Below, piece after piece: positions 8,114 through 15,896 of a stretch of DNA of 64,000 bases (positions are counted from its first letter, which is position 1; every line of letters begins with the position of its first letter). The notes under the pieces are model-generated. The model saw only the letters and a list, made by a program, of their open reading frames with translations, had not been told where the DNA came from and searched no databases. The DNA comes from Ramlibacter sp. WS9 (lineage in GTDB: Bacteria; Pseudomonadota; Gammaproteobacteria; Burkholderiales; Burkholderiaceae_C): the NCBI RefSeq assembly GCF_003797765.1, contig NZ_RKMB01000002.1:186001-250000 (forward strand), written 5' to 3'. A program made the position numbers and the translations under genes.

Positions 8114-8125
8114 CGCGAGGTCCAA

Positions 8126-8401
8126 TCACGCCAACCGTGTCTTCGCTTCCACCTCGAAGAACCCAAGCTTCGAAGAGCGAGGCAGCGCCTTGAGCCGCAG
8201 CTCCGCCCGCAACGCATCGCCCTTGCTCAAATACTCGCGCGCCGCGAGCACCCGCAACGGCGGACGCGAACGTGTGAACTTCGCGCCCAGCCCGAAGACA
8301 TGCTGGAAGAACCGCTGCTCCACGTCGAGCGCGATGCCGGCGTAATACACGCCGCCTTCGCATTCCAGCAGGTAGAGCCAATAGGGCGTCACGGATGCCA
8401 T
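8126..8401 (-). CDS. GIY-YIG family protein (UPF0213-like)
   Basis: Single-domain protein of 91 aa with a GIY-YIG nuclease fold: YWLYLLECEGGVYYAGIAL forms the GIY..YIG strands, followed by DVEQRFFQHVFGLGAKFTRS, typical of the YhbQ/UPF0213 group. The start is fixed by ATG 8399-8401, where the domain begins. Its first codons overlap the end of the IclR gene by 13 nt. Biological substrates of these small proteins are poorly known. Its 3' end directly abuts the inverted repeat block, so the repeat could act on its transcript end. Confidence 0.85.
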   Translation of the reverse strand: MASVTPYWLYLLECEGGVYYAGIALDVEQRFFQHVFGLGAKFTRSRPPLRVLAAREYLSKGDALRAELRLKALPRSSKLGFFEVEAKTRLA

Positions 8402-9144
8402 CGCGAAAGCGCCCGAGGCGTTTGGGCGGACTTGCTTCCCGCGAGCGCATACGACAGCTGGTTGGCCGCGCGAATGACGGTCTTGGCGTGTTTCATCAGC
8501 TTGGCCTTGGACAGGCGAGCGCTTGGGCCGGAGATGCAGACGGAGCCGAGCAACCGCCAATTGAGGCCGAAAACGGGCGCTGCCACACTGGACACTTCGG
8601 CTTCGCGTTCGCCCATGGAGAGCTGGAACCCCTCCTCGCGGATCGACTCGTAGGGCTCCCCCACCGCGCCGCTGAAGGCCAGGATCACGCGCCCCGGGGC
8701 GCCTTTGTCCAACGGCAGCCGCTCGCCGACACGCACGTGATGCCGCACGGATTGCGGCCCTTCGACGCGGGCCACGCAGGCGCGAATGTCGCCCTCGCGC
8801 ACGTAGAACGACGCGCTCTCGCCGGTTGCCTTGACGAGCTCGTGCAGTGTCGGCTCGACAACCCGGTTGACGTCGAACCCCGCCTGGTAGCGCGCGCCCA
8901 GCCAGCCGGCCGCCGGCCCGAGCCGCCATTGCCCGCCATCTGCCTGCACCATGTACTGCGACAACGCCAGCGTGCGCGCCAGCCGCAGCGCCGTCGTCTT
9001 GTGCATGCCCGAACGGCGGCTCAGCTCTGCCAGCGAGAGTGTCGACTCGCCCACCTCGAAAGCCTCCATCAGCGAGAGCGCTCGCGTCACCGCGATGACG
9101 CCGCCGCCCGCTGCCGCGGGCTCATCCGTTGGATCGTTGCGCAT
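8389..9144 (-). CDS. IclR-family transcriptional regulator
   Basis: Regulator of 251 aa. An N-terminal winged helix (about residues 15-75: LSLAELSRRSGMHKTTALRL) is followed by an IclR effector-binding domain (about 85-240; GERLPLDKGAPGRVILAF and a C-terminal GLNWRLLGSVCISGP). The start at 9144 was chosen over a longer frame because the IclR homology begins shortly after it. It is divergent from the Bug receptor gene at 9246. A palindrome of the same type as those near the second IclR gene lies between them (9154-9171). It probably senses a substrate or product of the 9246-11820 module. Confidence 0.88.
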   Translation of the reverse strand: MRNDPTDEPAAAGGGVIAVTRALSLMEAFEVGESTLSLAELSRRSGMHKTTALRLARTLALSQYMVQADGGQWRLGPAAGWLGARYQAGFDVNRVVEPTLHELVKATGESASFYVREGDIRACVARVEGPQSVRHHVRVGERLPLDKGAPGRVILAFSGAVGEPYESIREEGFQLSMGEREAEVSSVAAPVFGLNWRLLGSVCISGPSARLSKAKLMKHAKTVIRAANQLSYALAGSKSAQTPRALSRWHP

Positions 9145-9153
9145 GCCGCACCA

Positions 9154-9171
9154 TGGTTCACTGTGTGGAAC
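9154..9171. promoter_or_regulatory. IclR-type operator palindrome
   Basis: An 18-bp imperfect palindrome (TGGTTC then TGGAAC six bases later) between the divergent IclR and Bug receptor genes. It agrees at 13 of 18 positions with the palindrome at 29593-29610 next to the second IclR gene. The position fits control of both divergent promoters. Confidence 0.5.
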
Positions 9172-9245
9172 GGTATTGTACGGTGTGCAACGCGCACCTA
9201 AAGTCCCTCCCATACCGCGATTTCCAGCGGACCTTGGAGACACCC

Positions 9246-10214
9246 ATGAAGATTTCCCGCCGTTCCGCGCTGGCCCTGGCCATTGCGTGCACCATGGCCA
9301 CCGGCGCGTACGCGCAGGCCTGGCCCGCCAAACCCATCCGCCTCGTCGTGCCCTTCCCGGCCGGCGGCGGCACCGACATCATTGCCCGTGAGGTGGCGAA
9401 CAAGACCGCCGGCTCGGGCTACAGCTTCGTCGTCGACAACAAGCCCGGCTCCGGCGGCAATCTCGGCGTCGATGCGGTTGCGAAGTCGCCGGCCGACGGG
9501 TACACGCTGGTGCTCGGCCAGACGAGCAACCTGGCCATCAATCCCAGCCTCTATGCCAAGCTGCCGTACGACCCGACGAAAGACCTGACACCGGTGAGCC
9601 TGGTGGCGAGCGCGCCGATGCTCATCGTGGTGGCGGCGGACTCGCCCTACAAGACGCTCGCCGATGTGGTTGCGGCGGCGAAGGCCAAACCCGGCTTCCT
9701 CAACTACGCGACGTCCGGTAACGGCACGGTCGCTCACCTGGCGACCGAATCGTTCCAGAAGGCGGCCAACATCAAGCTGACACACGTGCCGTACAAGGGC
9801 GCGGCCCAGGGCGTCACCGACGTCATCGGCGGACAGGTGCAGTTGTACGTGTCGTCCATCCCGACCCTCATTGGCCATGTCAAGAACGGCAAGATGCGCG
9901 CCCTCGCCGTCACGTCGGCGAAGCGCACGGACGACCTGCCCCAGGTGCCGACCATCGCCGAGTCCGGCTACAAGGGCTTCGAGGCCGTCACCTGGTTCGG
10001 CATCGTCGGGCCCGCGAACTTGCCGAAGGAAGTCGTCGCCAAGCTCAACGCCGACATCAACAAGGCATTGCAGGCAGCAGACCTGCAAAAGAAACTTGGC
10101 GACCAAGGGGCCGACGCAGCGGGCAGCACGCCCGAGCAATTCGGCAAACTGATCCGCGACGACATTGCCCGCTGGGGCAAGATCGTCAAGGAATCCGGCG
10201 CGAAAGTGGATTGA
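9246..10214 (+). CDS. Bug/TctC-family periplasmic solute receptor
   Basis: Tripartite tricarboxylate receptor family protein, 322 aa, with a signal peptide (MKISRRSALALAIACTMATG, cleavage after AYAQA). Family landmarks are present: WPAKPIRLVVPFPAGGGTDI at the start of the mature protein, VVDNKPGSGGNLG, and GQVQLYVSSIPTLIGHVKNG. Family members bind carboxylated or amidated small molecules in the periplasm. No TctA/TctB membrane genes occur nearby. It heads a three-gene operon with an RraA-like enzyme (2-nt gap) and a dehydrogenase, so the ligand is probably a hydroxy- or oxo-acid related to their chemistry. Confidence 0.92.
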   Translation: MKISRRSALALAIACTMATGAYAQAWPAKPIRLVVPFPAGGGTDIIAREVANKTAGSGYSFVVDNKPGSGGNLGVDAVAKSPADGYTLVLGQTSNLAINPSLYAKLPYDPTKDLTPVSLVASAPMLIVVAADSPYKTLADVVAAAKAKPGFLNYATSGNGTVAHLATESFQKAANIKLTHVPYKGAAQGVTDVIGGQVQLYVSSIPTLIGHVKNGKMRALAVTSAKRTDDLPQVPTIAESGYKGFEAVTWFGIVGPANLPKEVVAKLNADINKALQAADLQKKLGDQGADAAGSTPEQFGKLIRDDIARWGKIVKESGAKVD

Positions 10215-10216
10215 GC

Positions 10217-10897
10217 ATGACGCAAGACATCATTCGCAATTTCCTGCGCGTGCCTGCCGACGTCGTGCGCGACGCCGCGGTCTTCCAACCCGCCATCCTG
10301 GCCGACGTTGCAGGCCGCCGCGGCGCGCTGCACGGCCGCATCCAGGCCCTTCGCCCCCGCATGAAGGTCGCAGGGACAGCCTTCACCGTGGAGGTACGAC
10401 CGGGCGACAACCTCATGATCCACGCCGCGATGTCGATGGCCAGGCCGGGCGACGTGCTGGTGATCGACGGCAAGGCCGACCTCACGGCCGCGCTCATGGG
10501 CACCATCATGATGACGGCATGCAAGCAGCTGGGCATTGCAGGCGTGGTGATCGACGGCGCGGTGCGCGACACGCTCGAGATCGACGAGATGGACTTCCCC
10601 GTGTTCGCCGCGGGCTTCAACCCCAACGGCCCGACCAAGACCTGCCCCGGCCGCATCGGACACCCCGTGACGGTCGGCGGGGTCACGGTGCATGCCGGCG
10701 ACTTCATCATCGGCGATGCCGACGGCGTGGTGGTGGTCGAGCGCGAGAAGATCTCGTCGCTGCTACCGCTCGCCGGGAAGAAGGTGGCCGACGAAAGCGC
10801 GCGCATCGAGGCGATCAAGAAGGGCGACACCACCGCCAAGTGGCTGGCAGGCGCGCTGCGCACCGCCGGCGTGCTGAAAGAAGGCGAATCGCTGTGA
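10217..10897 (+). CDS. RraA-like aldolase/decarboxylase
   Basis: Soluble enzyme of 226 aa of the RraA/HMG-aldolase fold. Characterised relatives are 4-hydroxy-4-methyl-2-oxoglutarate aldolases and oxaloacetate decarboxylases that need a divalent metal. The conserved Arg-Asp pair is seen at R117-D118 in GAVRDTLEIDE, preceded by PGDVLVIDG at 78-86. The ATG at 10217 follows the Bug stop by 2 nt, and the stop overlaps the next start (GTGA). It likely cleaves or decarboxylates an acid imported via the upstream receptor. The exact substrate cannot be read from sequence. Confidence 0.85.
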   Translation: MTQDIIRNFLRVPADVVRDAAVFQPAILADVAGRRGALHGRIQALRPRMKVAGTAFTVEVRPGDNLMIHAAMSMARPGDVLVIDGKADLTAALMGTIMMTACKQLGIAGVVIDGAVRDTLEIDEMDFPVFAAGFNPNGPTKTCPGRIGHPVTVGGVTVHAGDFIIGDADGVVVVEREKISSLLPLAGKKVADESARIEAIKKGDTTAKWLAGALRTAGVLKEGESL

Positions 10898-11820
10898 GCG
10901 AACGAAAGCCCGTCGTCTTGGTCACGGCCGCCGACCTGGCGCCGGAGGCGCTGGCGCTGTTGGGGGGCTATGAAATCGTCTACGCGGGCAAAACGCCCAG
11001 CGACGACGACATCGTCTCGCTCTGCGGGCAGCATGACCCGGCCGCCATCATCGTGCGCTATGGCAAGGTGGGCGCGGCCGCGATGGCCGCGGCGCCGTCG
11101 CTGCGCGTGATCTCGAAGCACGGCAGCGGCACCGACACCATCGACAAGACGGCCGCCGCCGCGCGTGGTATCGCAGTCCGCGCTGCAGCCGGCGCCAACG
11201 CCGCAGCCGTCGCCGAACATGCCTTGGCGCTGATGCTGGCTTGTGCAAAGTCGGTTCCCTTGCTCGACGCCCGGATGCGCGCCGGACACTGGGACAAAGC
11301 CGTGCACAAAAGCCTGGAGCTTCATGGCCGCACCGTCGGCCTGGTGGGCCTGGGCGCCATCGGCTTGCGCTTTGCCCGGATGGCGGACGCGATGGGGATG
11401 AACGTGTTGGGATTCGATCCTTACGCGAAGGAGCTGCCAAGCTTTGTGCAGCGGGCCGATCTGGACACGCTGTGGAAGCAGGCCGATGTGATTTCGCTGC
11501 ACTGCCCGCTGACCGAAGAGAACCGCAACTTGCTCGACGCGAAGACGCTGGCCCGGTGCAAGCGCGGCGTGATCGTTGTCAATACGGCGCGGGGCGGGTT
11601 GATCGACGAAGCCGCATTGCTGGAAGCTGTGCGCGGCGGACAAGTCCGTGCGGCGGGTCTGGACAGCTTCGCGGTCGAACCGATGCTGGCCGGTCATCCG
11701 TTCCAGAAGGAAAGCGGATTCATCCTGAGCCCGCACATCGGCGGCGTGACCAGCGATGCCTACGTCAATATGGGATTGGCCGCCGCGCGCAACGTGCGCG
11801 GCGTGATCGAAGCGAGGTGA
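10894..11820 (+). CDS. D-isomer 2-hydroxyacid dehydrogenase (SerA-like)
   Basis: NAD(P)-dependent oxidoreductase of 308 aa. The Rossmann motif GLVGLGAIGLRFA is near residue 145. Catalytic Arg lies in VIVVNTARGGLIDE, Glu in DSFAVEP and His in LSPHIGG. The length is that of the catalytic-plus-NAD core without the ACT domain of true SerA. GTG at 10894 overlaps the RraA stop, so the three genes 9246-11820 are translationally linked. It should interconvert a 2-hydroxy acid and a 2-oxo acid, which fits an RraA-type partner acting on the oxo acid. Confidence 0.88.
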   Translation: MSERKPVVLVTAADLAPEALALLGGYEIVYAGKTPSDDDIVSLCGQHDPAAIIVRYGKVGAAAMAAAPSLRVISKHGSGTDTIDKTAAAARGIAVRAAAGANAAAVAEHALALMLACAKSVPLLDARMRAGHWDKAVHKSLELHGRTVGLVGLGAIGLRFARMADAMGMNVLGFDPYAKELPSFVQRADLDTLWKQADVISLHCPLTEENRNLLDAKTLARCKRGVIVVNTARGGLIDEAALLEAVRGGQVRAAGLDSFAVEPMLAGHPFQKESGFILSPHIGGVTSDAYVNMGLAAARNVRGVIEAR

Positions 11821-11871
11821 GCGAGCCTCCGGTACGATGCGCGATCGACCGGAAGTTCTGGAGCCCAAACC

Positions 11872-12279
11872 ATGCAAAAACAGGGTGCAAGCACGTCGCT
11901 TGCCGCATCGGACCTCATCGACCGAAAGATCGCCGAGCTTGGCGACTGGCGGGGCGACACCTTGGCAAGGCTGCGCAAGCTCATCAAGGACGCCGTCCCC
12001 ACCGTCGTCGAAGAATGGAAATGGAACATCCCCGTGTGGTCGCACGAGGGGATCATCTGCACCGGAGAGACCTACAAGGCCAAGGTGAAGCTGACCTTCG
12101 CCAAGGGCGCGTCGGTGGCCGACCCGGCCGGGCTGTTCAACTCCAGCCTCGAAGGCAACACTCGCCGCGCGATCGACATCGCCGAGGGCGCGAAGATCGA
12201 CGCCACGGCGTTCAAGGCGCTCATCCGCGCCGCGGCCGCGGTCAACGCTTCGGGTGCGACAACCAAGCGGGCGAAATAA
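11872..12279 (+). CDS. DUF1801 (YdhG-like) protein
   Basis: Small protein of 135 aa of the DUF1801/YdhG-like fold. Recognisable blocks are LARLRKLIKDAVPTVVEEWK, WNIPVWSHEGIICTGETYKA and KLTFAKGASVADPAGLFNS, ending with a lysine-rich tail (TTKRAK). The molecular function is not established. It lies 51 nt after the dehydrogenase and 5 nt before the AraC gene, which places it with the regulator and the VOC protein in a small stress- or detoxification-like cluster. Confidence 0.85.
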   Translation: MQKQGASTSLAASDLIDRKIAELGDWRGDTLARLRKLIKDAVPTVVEEWKWNIPVWSHEGIICTGETYKAKVKLTFAKGASVADPAGLFNSSLEGNTRRAIDIAEGAKIDATAFKALIRAAAAVNASGATTKRAK

Positions 12280-12284
12280 GCCGC

Positions 12285-12773
12285 GTGTCCACCACCGAGA
12301 ACCCCGACCCGGAGCTGCTGCGCCGCCTGCTGCGCGCGAAGGACAGGATGGACGCCGCCTCGCACGAGGCATGGCCCGTCAGCCGGCTCGCGGGCGTGAG
12401 CCACGTGTCCGAGGCGCACTTCGCACGATCCTTCAAGCAGGCCTTCGGCGTGCCACCGCACCGCTACCTGCTCACGCGGCGCATCGAGCGCGCGACGGCG
12501 CTGCTGCGCGACACCGACATGGCCATCACCGACATCGCCTTCCAGACCGGATGGGAAAGCCTGGGCACCTTCGGACGCACCTTCCGCGACATCACCGGCG
12601 AGAGCCCCGGCGCCGTTCGCGAGCGCGCCCGTGCTGCCGCACAGGAACTGGGCCGCGTGCCGGGTTGTGTGGTGAGCGCGGCGCAGCGGCCCGGCCTCAC
12701 GATCGCAGTTTCGGAGAAGCGGCGCCGGGCCGCCGCCGATATAAACGGATCTTCAGAAAAGGAGATCCCATGA
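12285..12773 (+). CDS. AraC-family transcriptional regulator (short form)
   Basis: DNA-binding protein of 162 aa consisting mainly of an AraC/XylS double helix-turn-helix (about residues 15-118). Key parts are VSRLAGVSHVSEAHFARSFK, GVPPHRYLLTRRIERA and MAITDIAFQTGWESLGTFGR. There is no N-terminal effector domain. The GTG start at 12285 lies just after the DUF1801 stop; no better start precedes the domain in frame. Its stop overlaps the VOC gene start (ATGA). This arrangement suggests that it controls the neighbouring VOC gene. Confidence 0.85.
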   Translation: MSTTENPDPELLRRLLRAKDRMDAASHEAWPVSRLAGVSHVSEAHFARSFKQAFGVPPHRYLLTRRIERATALLRDTDMAITDIAFQTGWESLGTFGRTFRDITGESPGAVRERARAAAQELGRVPGCVVSAAQRPGLTIAVSEKRRRAAADINGSSEKEIP

Positions 12774-13186
12774 CCCAAGGTGTTGAAACAGTCGGTTTGT
12801 ACGTGCGAGACCAGGATGAGGCGCTCGCGTTCTATGTCGACAAGCTCGGCTTTCGCGTCCACACGGACGTGCGCAACGGCGACTATCGCTGGCTCACGGT
12901 GCAGCATCCGGAGCAGCCCTCGTTCCAGCTCGGGCTGTTCGTGCCCGGCCCGCCGGTGCTGGATGAGGCCACGGCGCAGGCGGTGCGTGCCATCGTGGCC
13001 AAAGGCGCGATGCCGCCGCTGGTGCTGACGGTGGACGACTGCCGCGGCTCTTACGAACGCATGGTCAACCGCGGCGTCGAATTCACCCAGGAACCAGTGG
13101 AGCGCTACGGCACCGTGGATGCGGGTTTTCGCGATCCGTCGGGCAACGGCTGGAAGATGATCCAGGCGCGGCGTCAGCAGTCATAG
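12770..13186 (+). CDS. VOC-family (glyoxalase-fold) protein
   Basis: Protein of 138 aa with a single glyoxalase/bleomycin-resistance/dioxygenase fold. The N-terminal half starts VETVGLYVRDQDEALAFYVD, and the C-terminal half ends VDAGFRDPSGNGWKMIQARR. Potential metal ligands can only be guessed (a His near residue 44, VQHPEQ, and the Glu in VEFTQEP). An AGGAG-like site (AAGGAGATCCC) precedes ATG 12770. It is cotranscribed with the AraC gene. Function may be lyase, dioxygenase or drug binding. Confidence 0.85.
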   Translation: MTQGVETVGLYVRDQDEALAFYVDKLGFRVHTDVRNGDYRWLTVQHPEQPSFQLGLFVPGPPVLDEATAQAVRAIVAKGAMPPLVLTVDDCRGSYERMVNRGVEFTQEPVERYGTVDAGFRDPSGNGWKMIQARRQQS

Positions 13187-13191
13187 CTGCT

Positions 13192-14088
13192 TCAGCGCTT
13201 CGCCTGTCGCGCTTCCGACAGGATTTCTTCGACCATCGCCTTGGCCGCGACAGACAGGGCCTTGCCTTTGCGGCGGGCCAGGATGATGGGCCTGCGCAGG
13301 TGACGGTCGCGCACCGGAACGCAGACGAGCCCGGCCCGCTCGAAGTGAAACAGGGCCAGCTCCGGCACGATGCTCACGCCGAGCCCTTGCGCTACGAGCG
13401 CGGCCACCGTGGCGAGGTGCTCCACTTCCAGCGCATTGGGCTGCGCCGTCGCGCCCGCGGCCTCGAGGTGCTGCCGCACGCTGCTGCTGCGCGCCAGATG
13501 GATCACTTCCTCGCCTTTCAGCTGCGCCAACGACACGCTGCGCTTGCCGGCGAAGCGGTGCGACGGGCGGCAGACCAGGTGGAAGGGTTCGTTCCGTAGT
13601 TCAGTCACGTCGAACTCGCGCACGTCCGCGCCGGCCGCGATGAACACGTCGACGCGTCCCTCGCGCAACAAAGCGAAGCCGCCTTCCGCCAGCGTGTCGA
13701 ACAGTTCGATGCGGATGTTGGGGTTGGCGGCGCGGTAGCGCGAAATCACTCGGGGCATCCACACTGCCGCCACCGAAGGCAGCGCCGCGATGGCCACCTT
13801 GCCGATGCGGCGCGTCGCCAGCTCGTTCAGGTGGGAGACGGCGTGCTGCAGGTCTTGCTGGATGCGCGTGACCTCTTGCGCGAAAACTTCGCCCTCGGGC
13901 GTGAGCGTGACGTGCCGCGTGGAGCGCTCGAACAGCGCCACCCCGGCCGTCTGCTCGATGCGGGCGATCTTCTGGCTGAACGCGCTTTGCGACAGGTGGC
14001 ACTTCTCCGCCGCGCGCGTGAAGTGGTGCGCGTGGGCCAGGGCCAGAAAGGCCTCGAGGTCGCGAGTTGACAGATTGATCAATGCCAT
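13192..14088 (-). CDS. LysR-family transcriptional regulator
   Basis: Regulator of 298 aa. It has an N-terminal winged helix (residues 5-64; LEAFLALAHAHHFTRAAEKC) and a full LysR effector-binding domain (about 92-290). The start at 14088 puts the helix-turn-helix at the usual place. It is divergent from the AtuA-like gene at 14176, with 87 bp between them, the standard LysR arrangement, so it probably regulates 14176-16870. It converges with the VOC gene, leaving only 5 nt between the stops. Confidence 0.9.
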   Translation of the reverse strand: MALINLSTRDLEAFLALAHAHHFTRAAEKCHLSQSAFSQKIARIEQTAGVALFERSTRHVTLTPEGEVFAQEVTRIQQDLQHAVSHLNELATRRIGKVAIAALPSVAAVWMPRVISRYRAANPNIRIELFDTLAEGGFALLREGRVDVFIAAGADVREFDVTELRNEPFHLVCRPSHRFAGKRSVSLAQLKGEEVIHLARSSSVRQHLEAAGATAQPNALEVEHLATVAALVAQGLGVSIVPELALFHFERAGLVCVPVRDRHLRRPIILARRKGKALSVAAKAMVEEILSEARQAKR

Positions 14089-14175
14089 GGATGAAACGAT
14101 CCAATCTTTCCATTTTACCGATCCCTTGCCGCGTCTTAACCTTGGTGCATTGCCATCCCGGATCAGGAAGCGACG

Positions 14176-15561
14176 ATGAAACTCCAGAGTACGGACGCGG
14201 CGTCGCCGCGCCGCACATTGCACATCGGGTGCGGCGCAGGCTTTTCCGGGGACCGCTGGGACGCCGCCGTCCCCGTGGTGAAGACGCTGCGCCAGAGCGG
14301 CCAGCCGGCGGTGCTGATGTTCGAGACCCTGGCTGAACGCACCCTCGCGCTCGCGCAGCTCACGCGGCGCAAGAACCCCGACAGCGGCTGGGAACCTTCG
14401 CTGGAACGCTTCCTCACGCCCGTGCTGCGAGATTGCGTCGAAGCGGGCATTCCCATCGTGAGCAATTTCGGCGCCGCCAACCCCGCGGGCGCCGCCGGCC
14501 GCATCCATGCACTGGCTGCACAGCTGGGTCTGCGGCCATTGAAGGTTGCAGTGGTGGAAGGCGATGACTTGATGAAGGCGCTCGCTCCGGCCCGCCTGGC
14601 AGAGCTCCTGCCTTCCTCTCTCCAGGGCAGGCCCCTCGTCAGTGCCAACGTCTATCTCGGTGCGCTCGAAATCGCGCAGGCCTTGCAGGCCGGTGCGGAT
14701 GTTGTCGTCACCGGCCGGGTGGCCGATCCGGCTCTCGCCCTCGGTCCGATGCTGGCCCACTTCGGGTGGAGCACGGACGACTGGGACCGGCTGGCCTGCG
14801 GCACCATGGCGGGCCACCTGCTCGAATGCGGCGCGCAAGTCACGGGCGGCTACTTCGCGGACCCGGGACTGAAGGACGTTGCAGGCCTGGCCGAAGTCGG
14901 CTACCCCATCGTCGAGATGGAACACGACGGCAGCTTCGTCGTCACCAAGGCGCAGGGCACAGGCGGCCGCGTGGACAGGCAGACCGTCACCGAACAGCTG
15001 CTGTACGAATTGCACGACCCGGCGCAATACCTCACGCCCGATGTGGTCGCGGACATAACCGATGCGGGTATCGAGCAGGTGGGCATCGACCGCGTCCGCA
15101 TTACCGGCGTGCGCGGCCATGCATTGCCACCCACGCTCAAGGCGACGCTCTGCTACGAAGGCGGATGGCTCGCCGAAGGAGAAATCTCCTATGCGGGACC
15201 GAACGCAACGGCGCGCGCCCGCCTGGCGGCCGACGTCGTCCGCGAGCGGCTGCGCCTGCTGGGCCACGAAGCCCTGCCGCTTCGCGCGGACCTGGTCGGC
15301 GTGACGAGTGTGTTCGCGGATGACGCGGGCCGCTGGTGGGACGGCCACGCTGCGCCGGCCAGCGACGACGTGCGCCTTCGGCTCGCGGCCGCCTGCGCGA
15401 CGCAAGACGAAGCCAACGCCGTAGTCCGCGAAGTGCTGGCGCTCTACACCTGCGGCCCCGCGGGCGGCGGCGGTGTGCGCACGCAAACGACACCGCGGCT
15501 TTCGAGCGACTCGTGCTTCGTGCCACGCGAGTGGCTGCAACCCGGCTGGAGGTTCATGTGA
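14176..15561 (+). CDS. AtuA-like DUF1446 protein
   Basis: Protein of 461 aa of the DUF1446/AtuA family, named after the acyclic terpene utilisation cluster of Pseudomonas. Visible family blocks are LHIGCGAGFSGDRWDAAVPV at the N-terminus, GIPIVSNFGAANPAGAAGRI, DVVVTGRVADPALALGPMLA and PIVEMEHDGSFVVTKAQGTG. The catalytic role is unknown; the family is thought to act in acyl or organic-acid catabolism. The ATG is preceded by AGGAAG. The stop overlaps the small C-terminal partner gene by 1 nt (TGATG). A Bug receptor follows, suggesting that the substrate is imported as a carboxylate. Confidence 0.85.
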   Translation: MKLQSTDAASPRRTLHIGCGAGFSGDRWDAAVPVVKTLRQSGQPAVLMFETLAERTLALAQLTRRKNPDSGWEPSLERFLTPVLRDCVEAGIPIVSNFGAANPAGAAGRIHALAAQLGLRPLKVAVVEGDDLMKALAPARLAELLPSSLQGRPLVSANVYLGALEIAQALQAGADVVVTGRVADPALALGPMLAHFGWSTDDWDRLACGTMAGHLLECGAQVTGGYFADPGLKDVAGLAEVGYPIVEMEHDGSFVVTKAQGTGGRVDRQTVTEQLLYELHDPAQYLTPDVVADITDAGIEQVGIDRVRITGVRGHALPPTLKATLCYEGGWLAEGEISYAGPNATARARLAADVVRERLRLLGHEALPLRADLVGVTSVFADDAGRWWDGHAAPASDDVRLRLAAACATQDEANAVVREVLALYTCGPAGGGGVRTQTTPRLSSDSCFVPREWLQPGWRFM

Positions 15562-15896
15562 TGACAGTCTTATTGCATTCGCTCGCGCACGCGAGAACGG
15601 GCGACAAGGGCGACCGCTCGTGCATTTCGGTGATCGCCTACGACGCGCAACACTGGGCGGCGCTGGTCGAGCAAGTGACGGAAGAGCGAGTCATGAATCT
15701 CTTCGCCCACCGGCGCCCCTCGGCCGTCAAACGGTACCTGTTGCCCAAGCTGCACGCGATGAATTTCGTGCTCGACGACGTCCTCGACGGCGGCGTGAAC
15801 GGCTCCCTCAACCTGGACACGCATGGCAAGTGCCTTTCGAGCCTGCTGCTGTCCTTGCCCATCCATCTGAACGCTATCCCGGAGACAACACCATGA
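15561..15896 (+). CDS. AtuA C-terminal-domain-like small protein
   Basis: Protein of 111 aa matching the ferredoxin-like domain that is fused to the C-terminus of AtuA in many species (LLHSLAHARTGDKGDRSCIS near the N-terminus; FVLDDVLDGGVNGSLNLDTH near the end). Here it is a separate gene. Its ATG overlaps the DUF1446 stop by 1 nt and its stop overlaps the next start, so the three genes are translationally coupled. It most likely forms a complex with the 14176 product. Confidence 0.85.
   Translation: MTVLLHSLAHARTGDKGDRSCISVIAYDAQHWAALVEQVTEERVMNLFAHRRPSAVKRYLLPKLHAMNFVLDDVLDGGVNGSLNLDTHGKCLSSLLLSLPIHLNAIPETTP

Noticed and set aside
7464..8125. Several short overlapping open frames on both strands
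   Set aside because: They coincide with the inverted hairpin repeats, lack ribosome-binding sites and translate to low-complexity Arg/Ala/Pro sequence.
10165..10893. N-terminal extension of the 2-hydroxyacid dehydrogenase
   Set aside because: The 243 extra codons run out of frame through the RraA gene and show no protein-like pattern; the GTG at 10894 begins the real domain.
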